A stretch of 64,000 nt of DNA, taken from positions 785,564 through 849,563 of the forward strand of contig CP075366.1 in the NCBI GenBank assembly GCA_019454145.1, written 5' to 3'. Origin of the DNA: Fimbriimonadaceae bacterium (GTDB taxonomy: Bacteria; Armatimonadota; Fimbriimonadia; Fimbriimonadales; Fimbriimonadaceae). The notes beneath the pieces were generated by a model, which saw only the letters and a program-made list of their open reading frames with translations, was not told the DNA's origin and ran no database searches. The stretch's first letter is position 1; each line of letters starts with the position of its first letter. A program made the translations under genes and the position numbers. Positions 34,678 to 41,432 of this stretch are shown here, piece after piece.

Positions 34678-35003
34678 CTGTCAATAGATAGTTCAATTAC
34701 TTTGCCCGGCACCAATTCAGATGGGTCAAACACAAATTCTCTCAAAACCCGCCGGCATGATTCCAGATCAGTATTTCTAATACGTAAGACAACAATCGCA
34801 AGCCCGATTTTCTGCAAATTGTGTTGATGCGGAATTCCCTTATCAGCAGTTAAAAAAACTTCAAACCCTGCATCAAATGCAAGTTGCATCAGTTCACCAT
34901 TTTTGATGCTCTGCCATCCTAGGTTAACAACGTGATGCGCGTCATCTCCCTCTAGCAAATTCTGGACTCGCCTAGGCAAATTCTCGTCAATAAGAATTTT
35001 CAC
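34674..35003 (-). CDS. DUF5615 PIN-like toxin
   Basis: A 109-residue PIN-like nuclease candidate of a VapBC-like pair. Family marks are [13 protein letters not shown] with the acidic Asp6-Glu7, [35 protein letters not shown] and VVLRIRNTD. The GTG start overlaps the antitoxin stop by 4 bases (GTGA), the usual translational coupling of such pairs. The toxin probably cleaves RNA, but this is inferred from the fold. Its stop overlaps that of ispG. Confidence 0.85.
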   Translation of the reverse strand: MKILIDENLPRRVQNLLEGDDAHHVVNLGWQSIKNGELMQLAFDAGFEVFLTADKGIPHQHNLQKIGLAIVVLRIRNTDLESCRRVLREFVFDPSELVPGKVIELSIDS

Positions 35004-35233
35004 GAGGCTTCTTCAAAAACCTTACGTGAATTTCCAACTTGCCATTTCAGCACTGCTTCGATAGCAGACTCCGTAACTCGCGGAAAATCTTCTTTGAATT
35101 CGGATATCTTGTTCGCAGCAATGTAATCCAGCAAGGTAGTTACAGGCACCCGAGTACCTACGAAGCAAACAACCCCAGACATAACTTCCGGGTCACTTGA
35201 AAGAATTTGCTTGAGATCATCGGGGATTCTCAT
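35000..35233 (-). CDS. DUF433 antitoxin
   Basis: This 77-residue DUF433 protein has the expected GTRVPVTTLLDYIAANKIS and DFPRVTESAIEAVLKW, the winged-helix-like core of the family. It lies upstream of and overlaps a DUF5615 gene, the standard antitoxin-toxin order. It should neutralise the toxin and repress its own promoter. A TATAGTAC-like AT-rich stretch just upstream (about 35240) may hold that promoter. Confidence 0.85.
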   Translation of the reverse strand: MRIPDDLKQILSSDPEVMSGVVCFVGTRVPVTTLLDYIAANKISEFKEDFPRVTESAIEAVLKWQVGNSRKVFEEAS

Positions 35234-35302
35234 ACTAATAATATAGTACGCTACAATAATCGATAAAGCTACACGTTCCTATAGAGTCACTCAGTCCAAA
35301 AT

Positions 35303-35338
35303 TTTCACCGGGGCCAGCGGACGGGAGAAACTTCTCCC
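35303..35338. repeat. 36-bp direct repeat, left copy
   Basis: It matches 36448-36483 at 34 of 36 bases. Its right end holds the inverted repeat GGGAGAAACTTCTCCC. Read on the minus strand it encodes [10 protein letters not shown] then stop, nearly the same as the C-terminus of the PIN-like gene at 36450-36779 (GEVSTVRWPR). It is therefore a detached tail of such a gene, or a duplicated target. Confidence 0.85.
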
Positions 35339-35341
35339 AGC

Positions 35342-35500
35342 TCGGGTGAAATGGTCGACGCCGATTACGGCTATGTCGGCGCGGCGGGCGGCAAAATCAC
35401 TTTGTATCGCAAGCGGGATGTGGTCAAGTCCGGCATTCCGCAGGAGCATGGAGTGGAAGAGTTGGTGAATCTTCTGAAGGCTGACGGGGTTTGGAGGTAG
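35342..35500 (+). pseudogene. Detached 3' end of a second ispG copy
   Basis: The plus strand encodes 52 residues identical to the IspG C-terminus except one Ala to Val change (start [17 protein letters not shown], end LLKADGVWR then TAG). Over 51 codons it differs from the intact gene by 18 bases, 17 of them synonymous. The last 28 shared bases are identical (34630-34657 and 35468-35495). No start codon or upstream gene body exists. This is a remnant with the signature of a once-functional, diverged allele. Confidence 0.92.
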
Positions 35501-35506
35501 ATAATT

Positions 35507-36430
35507 ATGGCTGAGAAATCCACCATAGAAAAACCAGCAAAACTTAAGTCCTCATTCGGGGCCTGTGCATTTATTGATATTCTAGGTCATAGCGAAAAAT
35601 TACTGCTCGAACAGAGCAATGGTAATTTGGATTCGATGGATGAGCTTGTAAGTGAATTTCAAGAAAGTATAGTAAACGCCGTTAGAGATATGCCCCGCCT
35701 CGTGGAAAATACTTCTTTCAACTTCCAAATGATCTCAGATAGTGCTTTTCTGTATGTTACACGTGACGTCAATGTTGAGCACCCAAAAGATGGTAGTGAC
35801 CGCGAGATGATAGTTTATCTAAGCATGATTTTGTCAATGATCCAGTTTAATTTACACTCATCGGGGATACCGACAAGAGGCGGGCTTTCATGTGGACACA
35901 TGATAGCAAGGGATAATATCGTTGTAGGGTTACCAGTTATCCATGCTGTCCAATTAGAGAAGTCAGTTTCTAAATTTCCTATAATCTCTCTGTGCTGTGA
36001 ATCTGAAGCACTCGTTCGAAACTACCTCACCAACGATAATGAGTCTATCCCAGTACTCAAGAAAATGGCTATTGATTCGATGCTATTTCGATTTAAAGAT
36101 GACGGTATTATGTTCATTAATCCTTTTTCGACTATCAAAATTATCGAAAATATTACTGAACCAGACATACTGGACGCATCATTAAGCGTATTGCATACAA
36201 GATTGAGGTATTCGCTATCATGCTATCAGCAGAACGAAGACATCTATCCTAAGTATCAATTTCTGAAAGACCTTTGGAATTATTGTGTAAATCGAAAGAT
36301 GATAACTTCAAAATATATCTTTGTGTCTCCGGGTAGAGACAAGCCATACTCTTTTTACGCAATTTCAGAATTCTTGCAACCCATTGTAGATCATGCAGAA
36401 AAAATTGCTTCAAAAGATTTTCCTTTTTGA
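35507..36430 (+). CDS. Class III nucleotide cyclase-like protein (orphan)
   Basis: 307 residues, more A/T-rich than its neighbours. The layout follows class III cyclase cores: CAFIDILGHS with Asp24 (like F-x-D-I-x-G-F), QMISDSAFLYV with Asp78 (like I-G-D-x-x-M), then IPTRGGLSCGHMIARDNIVV and GLPVIHAVQLE (like the R-x-G-I-x-x-G and N-x-A-A-R-L-E segments). No signal peptide or membrane helix is present. Such stand-alone proteins occur in mobile and defence islands, including Pycsar cyclases, but no effector partner is obvious here. Activity is inferred only. It begins 6 bases after the ispG remnant. Confidence 0.6.
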   Translation: MAEKSTIEKPAKLKSSFGACAFIDILGHSEKLLLEQSNGNLDSMDELVSEFQESIVNAVRDMPRLVENTSFNFQMISDSAFLYVTRDVNVEHPKDGSDREMIVYLSMILSMIQFNLHSSGIPTRGGLSCGHMIARDNIVVGLPVIHAVQLEKSVSKFPIISLCCESEALVRNYLTNDNESIPVLKKMAIDSMLFRFKDDGIMFINPFSTIKIIENITEPDILDASLSVLHTRLRYSLSCYQQNEDIYPKYQFLKDLWNYCVNRKMITSKYIFVSPGRDKPYSFYAISEFLQPIVDHAEKIASKDFPF

Positions 36431-36447
36431 CTTTCGTATATCGCCTC

Positions 36448-36483
36448 TTTCACCGAGGCCAGCGGACGGTAGAAACTTCTCCC
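36448..36483. repeat. 36-bp direct repeat, right copy
   Basis: It matches 35303-35338 with two differences. It forms the C-terminal coding end of the PIN-like gene on the minus strand. The two copies bracket the ispG remnant and the cyclase-like gene. Confidence 0.85.
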
Positions 36484-36779
36484 GCCCTTGCCCCCAAAAT
36501 CCCCGACCGAATCCGATCCAACTGTTCCGTCAACGTCGCTTCGTCCAGCGGAGAGATTTCCAAGAACAAAATCCCGAATGTCCAGCCTTCTGACCCCATC
36601 GGGAACCGCAGCGAGCGGTCGGTGGTCACCACCACGTCGAACTTCATATCCCGCGATTCGCGCATGATGGTGGACGGCCCTTTTCCATCCAGACCCATCC
36701 CCCGCGCCGTGAGGCCATTAAAACCGCTGAGCCGCTCCTTCAAAAACTCCAATTCTGGCTGGACAAACAAAACTTTCAC
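36450..36779 (-). CDS. Divergent DUF5615/PIN-like protein
   Basis: A 109-residue protein with the PIN-like core MKFDVVVTTDRSLRFP and FGILFLEISP near the expected positions of DUF5615 toxins. The usual N-terminal acidic box (DENLP) is replaced by VQPELEF, so the active site is altered. No DUF433-like antitoxin precedes it. A PhyH gene follows directly upstream on the same strand. The last 36 bases form the right direct repeat. It may be a decayed toxin or a domesticated protein. Confidence 0.6.
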   Translation of the reverse strand: MKVLFVQPELEFLKERLSGFNGLTARGMGLDGKGPSTIMRESRDMKFDVVVTTDRSLRFPMGSEGWTFGILFLEISPLDEATLTEQLDRIRSGILGARAGEVSTVRWPR

Positions 36780-36788
36780 GGGTTAATT

Positions 36789-37583
36789 CTACTTCGCCAT
36801 TCCGGCGGAGTTGCGCGTTGCGTGATGGTTCCAGCCCGATAACACCAAATGCTCGTCGGGATGCTGAATTCCTGGCTCAACGCGATCAGAACCAGAGTGC
36901 ATCTGCACCAGAACCGTTTTGCGGGTTTTGGGTGAGCGGTTGGGCATAGAACCGTGAATAGTGAAGTAGTGGAAGAACACCACGTCGCCCGGTTCGGCTT
37001 CTAACGGAAGGGCGTTTTCCAGTGGATAATTCGCCAGCATTTCTGATTCGGTTTGCCCGTTGCTGCCTTCCACCCGCCCGAGTTTGTGCGAACCAGGATA
37101 AACCCGCAGGCAGCCCATTTCGTCGGTCGCCGCGGAAACATGGATGATCCCCGCCATCATCGTGTCGTTCACGGTTGGGAAGTACGTCCAGTCTTGGTGC
37201 ATCGGGAACGGCGCGCCCTCTTCGCTGGGCTTTTGGAACAACTTGCTGTGGTGCAGCACTACATCCGGGCCGAGAATATCGGTCGCGGCTTGGATGAACC
37301 GCTCTTGATAAAACGCCTTGGCCCACACCGCCGAATACTGCTGAACGTTGTGGGTGTGCAGAACCACAAGTTTCTGGCTATCGAGCCGATCCATTTCTGG
37401 CCCGCTCCACCGCGCGTTCACCCCTTCACCACTCGCCAAAATTTGGTTGACGATGCGGTCGAAATCGGATTCTAGCCCGCGGACTTCATCGGGGCGGTAG
37501 ACGCCCTTGGCGATGTAGTATCCGTCTTTGGCGAACTGGCGTCCTGCTTCTGTGTCGGCGGCGGGAATGGAGAAGGTGTTCAT
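36789..37583 (-). CDS. Phytanoyl-CoA dioxygenase (PhyH) family oxygenase
   Basis: This Fe(II)/2-oxoglutarate oxygenase from ATG 37583 has 264 residues (an open extension to 37634 is less likely). The metal motif HxD is in FPMHQDWTYF, the distal His in TIHGSMPNRS, and the 2-oxoglutarate Arg in SPKTRKTVLV. A core strand pair GCLRVYPGSHKLG is typical of the family. The substrate is unknown. Bacterial members act on lipids, amino acids or secondary metabolites. It lies 9 bases after the PIN-like gene in the minus direction. Confidence 0.88.
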   Translation of the reverse strand: MNTFSIPAADTEAGRQFAKDGYYIAKGVYRPDEVRGLESDFDRIVNQILASGEGVNARWSGPEMDRLDSQKLVVLHTHNVQQYSAVWAKAFYQERFIQAATDILGPDVVLHHSKLFQKPSEEGAPFPMHQDWTYFPTVNDTMMAGIIHVSAATDEMGCLRVYPGSHKLGRVEGSNGQTESEMLANYPLENALPLEAEPGDVVFFHYFTIHGSMPNRSPKTRKTVLVQMHSGSDRVEPGIQHPDEHLVLSGWNHHATRNSAGMAK

Positions 37584-37647
37584 GCGTGAGGTTAGTTTTA
37601 CTGAGAAAATGGGTGACAGGTCAAGGTGAGTCAAGAGACTGCTACAT

Positions 37648-37671
37648 GGGTGGCACTGGTTTTAACCAGTG
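37648..37671 (-). repeat. Family A repeat, left flank of the transposase gene (inverted)
   Basis: GGGTGG followed by the perfect palindrome CACTGGTTTTAACCAGTG. In minus orientation it matches the family consensus with a compensated change in both arms (CGGG to CTGG and CCCG to CCAG). Confidence 0.88.
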
Positions 37672-37700
37672 CAAAGAAACCTGTCGGATAAAATCAAGGT

Positions 37701-38189
37701 GTGTTCCCGACTTATCCGGCCAAGACCAAGACTCGGAAGTCATTTGATATTCCAGGCCATGTTCACGAACTAACTTTCAGTACAAAGAATCGCCATCAGT
37801 TTCTTGCTAAGCCCGAAATCGCTAACTACTTTGTTGAAAATCTGGATAGCGTTCGAAAAGTACATGATCTCGAAATACTTGCTTATGTTGTAATGCCTGA
37901 ACACTGCCATATCCTCATCTTGCCTAATCATGAACACTATTCAATATCAAAAATCCTACGTGTGGCTAAGGCGCCAGTGGCACTATATGCTTTGAAGCAA
38001 TATCCAGAATTAAGAGAGCAATGTGCAGTTGTTAAGCAAGATGGTTTAACTACTTACCAGTTCTGGCAACCAGGGGGAGGCTACGATCGAAATATGTGGA
38101 CAGACGAGGCAATTCAGAACAGCATTGCTTACATTCACAATAATCCAGTGAAGCGTTGCTTAAGCACTACCCCAGAAGATTGGCCCTAG
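37701..38189 (+). CDS. REP-associated tyrosine transposase (RAYT, Y1 family)
   Basis: This single-domain Y1/HUH nuclease related to IS200/IS605 TnpA is of the type that maintains REP palindromes. The N-terminus has IPGHVHELTFSTKNRHQFL. The HUH motif is His68-Cys69-His70 (VVMPEHCHILIL). The nucleophile is probably Tyr144 in IAYIHNNPVKR. The length of 162 is typical. GTG is the start. Two family A palindromes flank it in opposite orientation, at 30 bases on the left and 36 on the right, as expected for a RAYT with its own REPs. Confidence 0.92.
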   Translation: MFPTYPAKTKTRKSFDIPGHVHELTFSTKNRHQFLAKPEIANYFVENLDSVRKVHDLEILAYVVMPEHCHILILPNHEHYSISKILRVAKAPVALYALKQYPELREQCAVVKQDGLTTYQFWQPGGGYDRNMWTDEAIQNSIAYIHNNPVKRCLSTTPEDWP

Positions 38190-38225
38190 TCATCAGCTTC
38201 CCGGCCGTTGAAATAGTTTTGCGTA

Positions 38226-38249
38226 CACGGGTTAAAACCCGTGCCACCC
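38226..38249 (+). repeat. Family A repeat, right flank of the transposase gene
   Basis: CACGGGTTAAAACCCGTG is a perfect palindrome followed by CCACCC. It is opposite in orientation to the left-flank copy, so the tails point outward from the transposase gene. Confidence 0.9.
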
Positions 38250-38301
38250 TTATTAGACATGAGCCCAGCTATTCCAGTCCCAGCCCACTCTGAACCCACC
38301 C

Positions 38302-38311
38302 ATGCTATAAT
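38302..38311 (+). promoter_or_regulatory. Extended -10 promoter of rplJ-rplL
   Basis: ATGCTATAAT contains a consensus TATAAT (38306-38311) with the TGn extension. No strong -35 lies 17 bases upstream, which extended -10 promoters tolerate. Transcription would start just before the L10 leader. Confidence 0.65.
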
Positions 38312-38324
38312 TTCATCGGCTCAA

Positions 38325-38410
38325 ACACCAGAGACAGCAGGCGTCGCAAGTAAGCGACCATAAGAAACCAGCCCGCCGAGGAGAACGAGACGAACACAAC
38401 CAGTTTTACG
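38325..38410 (+). promoter_or_regulatory. Ribosomal protein L10 leader
   Basis: The stretch GAGACAGCAGGCG...AAGCGA...CCCGCCGAGG matches the L10 leader pattern, in which the L10-L12 complex binds mRNA to repress its own operon. GGCG pairs with CGCC and TCGC with GCGA inside. It lies between the promoter and rplJ. A Rfam covariance search would confirm it. Confidence 0.75.
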
Positions 38411-38505
38411 CCATTGGCGGCACTCAGGTCGGTTCCTGTCCCCTCAACCTCAAGGACAAGAGCCGATTTTTTCGTTTCGCAAGAACCGAAAAAGGCAAAC
38501 GCAAT

Positions 38506-39219
38506 ATGCAGACCGCCGAAAAACCTCAAATCATCGCAAAGGCTAACGTTGTCGAAAGCGCGCAGGAAAAATACCAGCGCGCGGCAGGCGTAATCTTCAC
38601 CGATTACCGCGGCCTCAAGGTGAAGGAGATTCAATCCCTCAGAAAACAACTGAAGGAAAAGGGCGGCGAGCTTCATGTCATCAAAAACACACTGTTCCGT
38701 AAGGCAGCAGGTGATGATTCCGCTAATATCAGCGAAGAAATGACCAGCGGCCCAACCGCATACGCCTTTGTTTATGAAAACGAAAGCGATTGCGCCAAGG
38801 TGCTGTTCGACTTTGCTAAAGCCAGCAAAAAGCTGGTGGTTAAAGGCGGAGTTCTTGGTGGCAAGGAATTCAGCGGCGACGCCGTTGAAAGCCTGAGCAA
38901 GCTCCCACCGCGCGAAGTATTGATCGCCCAAGTTATTGGTGCCATCTCTGCTCCGCTCTCCAACCTGGTTGGCGTTATCGAAGCCCTTTACGCAGATCCG
39001 ATCCGCGTGATTGGCGCCGTCGCCGACAAGGTAGCCGAAGGCTCACCGATCGAAGCCAAAGCCGCACCCGCAGAAGCTCCAGCCGTAGAGGCTGAAGCCG
39101 AAGCACCCGCCGCTGAAGCAGCAACCGATGTCTCAGATTCTGCACCGGCCGAAGAAGCCGCTGCCCCGACCGCAGAAGAAACCCCTGCCGCAGATGAACC
39201 TGCAAACGAAACGGAGTAA
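38506..39219 (+). CDS. rplJ: Ribosomal protein L10 (uL10) with acidic tail
   Basis: This is the stalk-base protein that anchors L7/L12 dimers to the 50S subunit. The core (1-175) carries [31 protein letters not shown] and [12 protein letters not shown], then helix alpha8 for L12 binding ([20 protein letters not shown]). A tail of about 57 residues made mostly of Ala, Glu and Pro follows, making the protein 237 residues long against about 165-180 usually. Autoregulation through the leader is likely. It is 8 bases from rplL. No rplK/rplA is upstream. Confidence 0.96.
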   Translation: MQTAEKPQIIAKANVVESAQEKYQRAAGVIFTDYRGLKVKEIQSLRKQLKEKGGELHVIKNTLFRKAAGDDSANISEEMTSGPTAYAFVYENESDCAKVLFDFAKASKKLVVKGGVLGGKEFSGDAVESLSKLPPREVLIAQVIGAISAPLSNLVGVIEALYADPIRVIGAVADKVAEGSPIEAKAAPAEAPAVEAEAEAPAAEAATDVSDSAPAEEAAAPTAEETPAADEPANETE

Positions 39220-39227
39220 CCAACACA

Positions 39228-39617
39228 ATGGCAAGCACTGTAGAAAAGCTCGTCGATACCATTAGTGGTATGACCGCATTAGAATTGAGCGAACTCAAGA
39301 CCGCTCTCGAAGATAAGTTCGGCGTAACTGCCGCTGCACCTATGATGGGCATGCCCATGATGATGGGCGGTGGTGGCGGTGGCGCTGCTGAAGCTGCTGA
39401 AGAAAAGACCGAATTTGATGTCGTTCTTGCTGAAGCTGGCGGAAACAAGCTCGGCGTTATCAAGGTCGTTAAAGATGCTCTTGGTTTGGGCCTCAAGGAA
39501 GCTAAAGACATGGTCGATGGCGCTCCTCAAAAGCTCAAAGAAGGCATCGGCAAAGACGAAGCAGAAGAGCTCAAGAAGAAGCTCGAAGAAGCTGGCGCAA
39601 AAGTCGAAATCAAGTAA
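39228..39617 (+). CDS. rplL: Ribosomal protein L7/L12 (bL12)
   Basis: This stalk protein recruits and activates translational GTPases. The N-terminal dimerisation domain is at 1-34 ([19 protein letters not shown]). The hinge has an unusual Met/Gly-rich stretch ([14 protein letters not shown], about 39-52). The C-terminal domain has [20 protein letters not shown] and [14 protein letters not shown]. The length of 129 is normal. rpoB does not follow, unlike in most bacteria. A repeat and a terminator follow instead. Confidence 0.97.
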   Translation: MASTVEKLVDTISGMTALELSELKTALEDKFGVTAAAPMMGMPMMMGGGGGGAAEAAEEKTEFDVVLAEAGGNKLGVIKVVKDALGLGLKEAKDMVDGAPQKLKEGIGKDEAEELKKKLEEAGAKVEIK

Positions 39618-39626
39618 TTCATTTCC

Positions 39627-39675
39627 CCTACTCCCCCTCTCCGTTTCAATGGAGAGGGGGCCGGGGGGTGAGGTT
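39627..39675 (+). repeat. Family B palindromic repeat
   Basis: CCCCCTCTCC...GGAGAGGGGG with the tail CCGGGGGGTGAGG. It lies 10 bases after the rplL stop, directly before the intrinsic terminator. Confidence 0.85.
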
Positions 39676-39715
39676 AAGCCCCCGCCGGGATTTATCTCGA
39701 CGGGGCTTTTATTAT
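39676..39715 (+). terminator. rplJ-rplL intrinsic terminator
   Basis: AAGCCCC...GGGGCTT forms a strong stem with a TTTATCT loop region, followed by TTATTATTT. It ends the ribosomal stalk operon. Confidence 0.8.
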
Positions 39716-39748
39716 TTGTGTGTCCTTCTCTTTTGTGTGTCCTTCTCT
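39715..39748. repeat. Two tandem 17-bp units
   Basis: TTTGTGTGTCCTTCTCT occurs twice in exact tandem, directly after the terminator. Its role is unknown. Confidence 0.85.
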
Positions 39749-39770
39749 TGTTCTTCTTGGAGGTTCCATG

Positions 39771-39816
39771 CAATCTCCCTCCCCAAGCCTGGGGAGGGAT
39801 TAGGGGTGGGGTTGAT
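39771..39816 (+). repeat. Family B repeat at the 3' end of the DUF559 gene
   Basis: CTCCCTCCCC...GGGGAGGG plus the tail TTAGGGGTGGGGTTGATC. The stop codon and last residues of the DUF559 frame lie in this tail. It is opposite in orientation to the unit at 40172-40216. Confidence 0.88.
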
Positions 39817-40162
39817 CAGAACTCTCGTAAATAATCTGAGCGATGCGCGAAGGGTTCTCAAGTGCTTCTATATTAGAAAATCGAAGAACACGCCAGCCAA
39901 GTCCTTCGAGAATCGACTGCCTCTCCTCATCGTGCAGAAGTCTTGAGTCATCGTGACTCTGACCATCTATTTCAATTACGATCCTTGCCTTTATGCAGGC
40001 AAAATCAGCAATATAATTTTCTATAGCGTATTGCCTTCGGACTCGAATTCCAAGTTCACGAAGTTTACGAACTTCCTGCCAGACCAAAACTTATGCGACA
40101 GTCATACGACTTCGGTTCCCTTTTGCTAGATTTTTGGCTTGTGGCGTGGCAGTTCGTCGCAT
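39800..40162 (-). pseudogene. DUF559 endonuclease-like gene broken by one TAA codon
   Basis: From ATG 40162 the frame reads MRRTATPQAKNLAKGNRSRM then TVA, meets TAA at 40093-40091, and goes on in the same frame with VLVWQEVRKLRELGIRVRRQ. It continues through the DUF559 core (YIADFACIKARIVIEIDGQSHDD, then GWRVLRF) to 39800. DUF559 proteins normally read MTxAExLLWxxLR at this spot, so the TAA sits where Glu (GAA) is expected. The intact length would be 120 residues. The family is related to Vsr-like nucleases. It is flanked by inverted family B palindromes. Confidence 0.85.
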
Positions 40163-40171
40163 TGCTCGAAG

Positions 40172-40216
40172 ATTTAACCCCACCCCTGCCCCTCCCCATT
40201 TCATTGGTGAGGGAGA
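40172..40216 (-). repeat. Family B repeat upstream of the DUF559 gene (inverted)
   Basis: AACCCCACCCCTGCCCCTCC followed by a degenerate GGTGAGGGAG arm. The tail faces the DUF559 gene, mirroring the unit at 39771-39816. Confidence 0.8.
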
Positions 40217-40297
40217 TAGATAGCAAGGATTTCGAATACAAACACGTTATCTAGCAGTCTGCAAATCCTTTTCCGTAATGAACCGCGATCCTTTGAA

Positions 40298-40342
40298 TCT
40301 CCCTCCCCAAGCATGGGGAGGGATTAAGGGTGGGGTTGACTA
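40298..40342 (+). repeat. Family B palindromic repeat
   Basis: CTCCCTCCCCAAGCATGGGG followed by AGGGATTAAGGGTGGGGTTG. It is nearly identical to the unit at 39771, 480 bases away, and is in the same orientation. Confidence 0.88.
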
Positions 40343-40381
40343 TTCAATTTTCCGCGTTGCTCCGCTAGGTAGCATCGTGCA

Positions 40382-41317
40382 ATGCGCCAGCCCCGAGGAT
40401 ACGTCTGCCCTTTTACTTCTTCCCTGCCGCCGCTCAGCGACCTCAACCACCCAAGCTGGCAAGCGGCAGAATGGATCACCGAGTGGCACGGCATCCTCGG
40501 CGGCGAAACCAACCCCACGAGCATTGAAGCCAAGCTCCTTTGGGATCACACCCACCTGTATCTTGCCGCGCGGATGAAGGAACACGACCTCTGGGCGTTC
40601 CAAACCGAACACGATTCCAGCGTGTGGCTCGATAACGCGTTTGAACTGTTTCTTGACCCCGATTGCGACGGGCACAACTACTTTGAATGGGAAATCAACC
40701 CGCTTGGCGTGATTTTGGATATGAGTATGGATCGCCCCTATATCTGCGGCGGAACCAGAAATGACGACCTGGAAATCCCTGATCTCGGGCTGGTGCTTAT
40801 CACCGATGGCGCAGTTAACGACCCAAGCGCAACCGAACGAGGTTGGAGGTTTGGCGCGGCGTTCCCTTGGACGTTCCTCACGCAGATCGGGCACAGCGGC
40901 AATGCTCCCTCGGCGGGTGATACGTGGAAGTTCAATATGATGAAGATGTTCTGGCCGGTTGAAGTCCGCAACGGCGTTTACGTGAAGGATCACACCCAGC
41001 CTGAAAAGTATTGGACTTTCGCTCCAACGAACGTCTTGGATATTCACCGTCCGCACATTTGGGGTTCTTTGCATTTTGCGGATTCAGCCAGCAAGGTTCC
41101 GGCGGACGAGGATTGGGATACCAAGTTTGGGCTGATCCAGACGGTGGGGCTTGATTCTCGCTCACGAGCAGAGGGCTTGCTCCCACGTGAGGATTTGCGG
41201 CTGCTCGCGGATCATATTGTGCTGGAACACGAGAGCGGGTTCGCGGTTCGGACGATGTCACCGAGCGGTCGGTTTTATACGATGACGGCGGACGGTCGGC
41301 TGATGTACGAGGGGTGA
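40382..41317 (+). CDS. CBM9-like carbohydrate-binding protein
   Basis: A 311-residue protein of the family 9-like carbohydrate-binding type. The marks are EAKLLWDHTHLYLAARMKE, VWLDNAFELFLDPD, GHNYFEWEINPLGVILDM and WRFGAAFPWTFL, a beta-sandwich that binds sugars in secreted glycan-degrading proteins. No signal peptide is visible from ATG 40382, which makes a cytoplasmic location likely unless the start is further upstream within the repeat region. The C-terminal 60 residues are not conserved in type. Confidence 0.82.
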   Translation: MRQPRGYVCPFTSSLPPLSDLNHPSWQAAEWITEWHGILGGETNPTSIEAKLLWDHTHLYLAARMKEHDLWAFQTEHDSSVWLDNAFELFLDPDCDGHNYFEWEINPLGVILDMSMDRPYICGGTRNDDLEIPDLGLVLITDGAVNDPSATERGWRFGAAFPWTFLTQIGHSGNAPSAGDTWKFNMMKMFWPVEVRNGVYVKDHTQPEKYWTFAPTNVLDIHRPHIWGSLHFADSASKVPADEDWDTKFGLIQTVGLDSRSRAEGLLPREDLRLLADHIVLEHESGFAVRTMSPSGRFYTMTADGRLMYEG

Positions 41318-41332
41318 TGTAGCTTTCTAGAT

Positions 41333-41356
41333 GGGTGCCACGGGTGCAAACCCGTG
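41333..41356 (-). repeat. Family A repeat (inverted)
   Basis: GGGTGC followed by CACGGGTGCAAACCCGTG, in minus orientation, 16 bases after the CBM9 stop. Confidence 0.85.
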
Positions 41357-41380
41357 AAAGCATTTATTTCCCCACTGTTT

Positions 41381-41422
41381 TACCCCCTCCCCTGCCCCTC
41401 CCCAGAATTGGGGAGGGAAATC
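41381..41422 (-). repeat. Family B repeat (inverted)
   Basis: TACCCCCTCCCCTGCCCCTC followed by CCCAGAATTGGGGAGGG. It lies between two inverted family A units. Confidence 0.82.
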
Positions 41423-41432
41423 ATCACGAACT

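Noticed and set aside
38305-38931. A 208-codon minus-strand frame over the L10 leader and rplJ
   Set aside because: It is antisense to rplJ. Cys/Phe-rich translation is typical of a shadow frame.
39715-39748. Possible CRISPR or regulatory array
   Set aside because: Only two 17-bp tandem units with no spacer. No CRISPR array or cas gene is seen in the window.
40340-41074. A 244-codon frame on the minus strand
   Set aside because: It is antisense to the CBM9 gene, whose forward frame has clear domain motifs.
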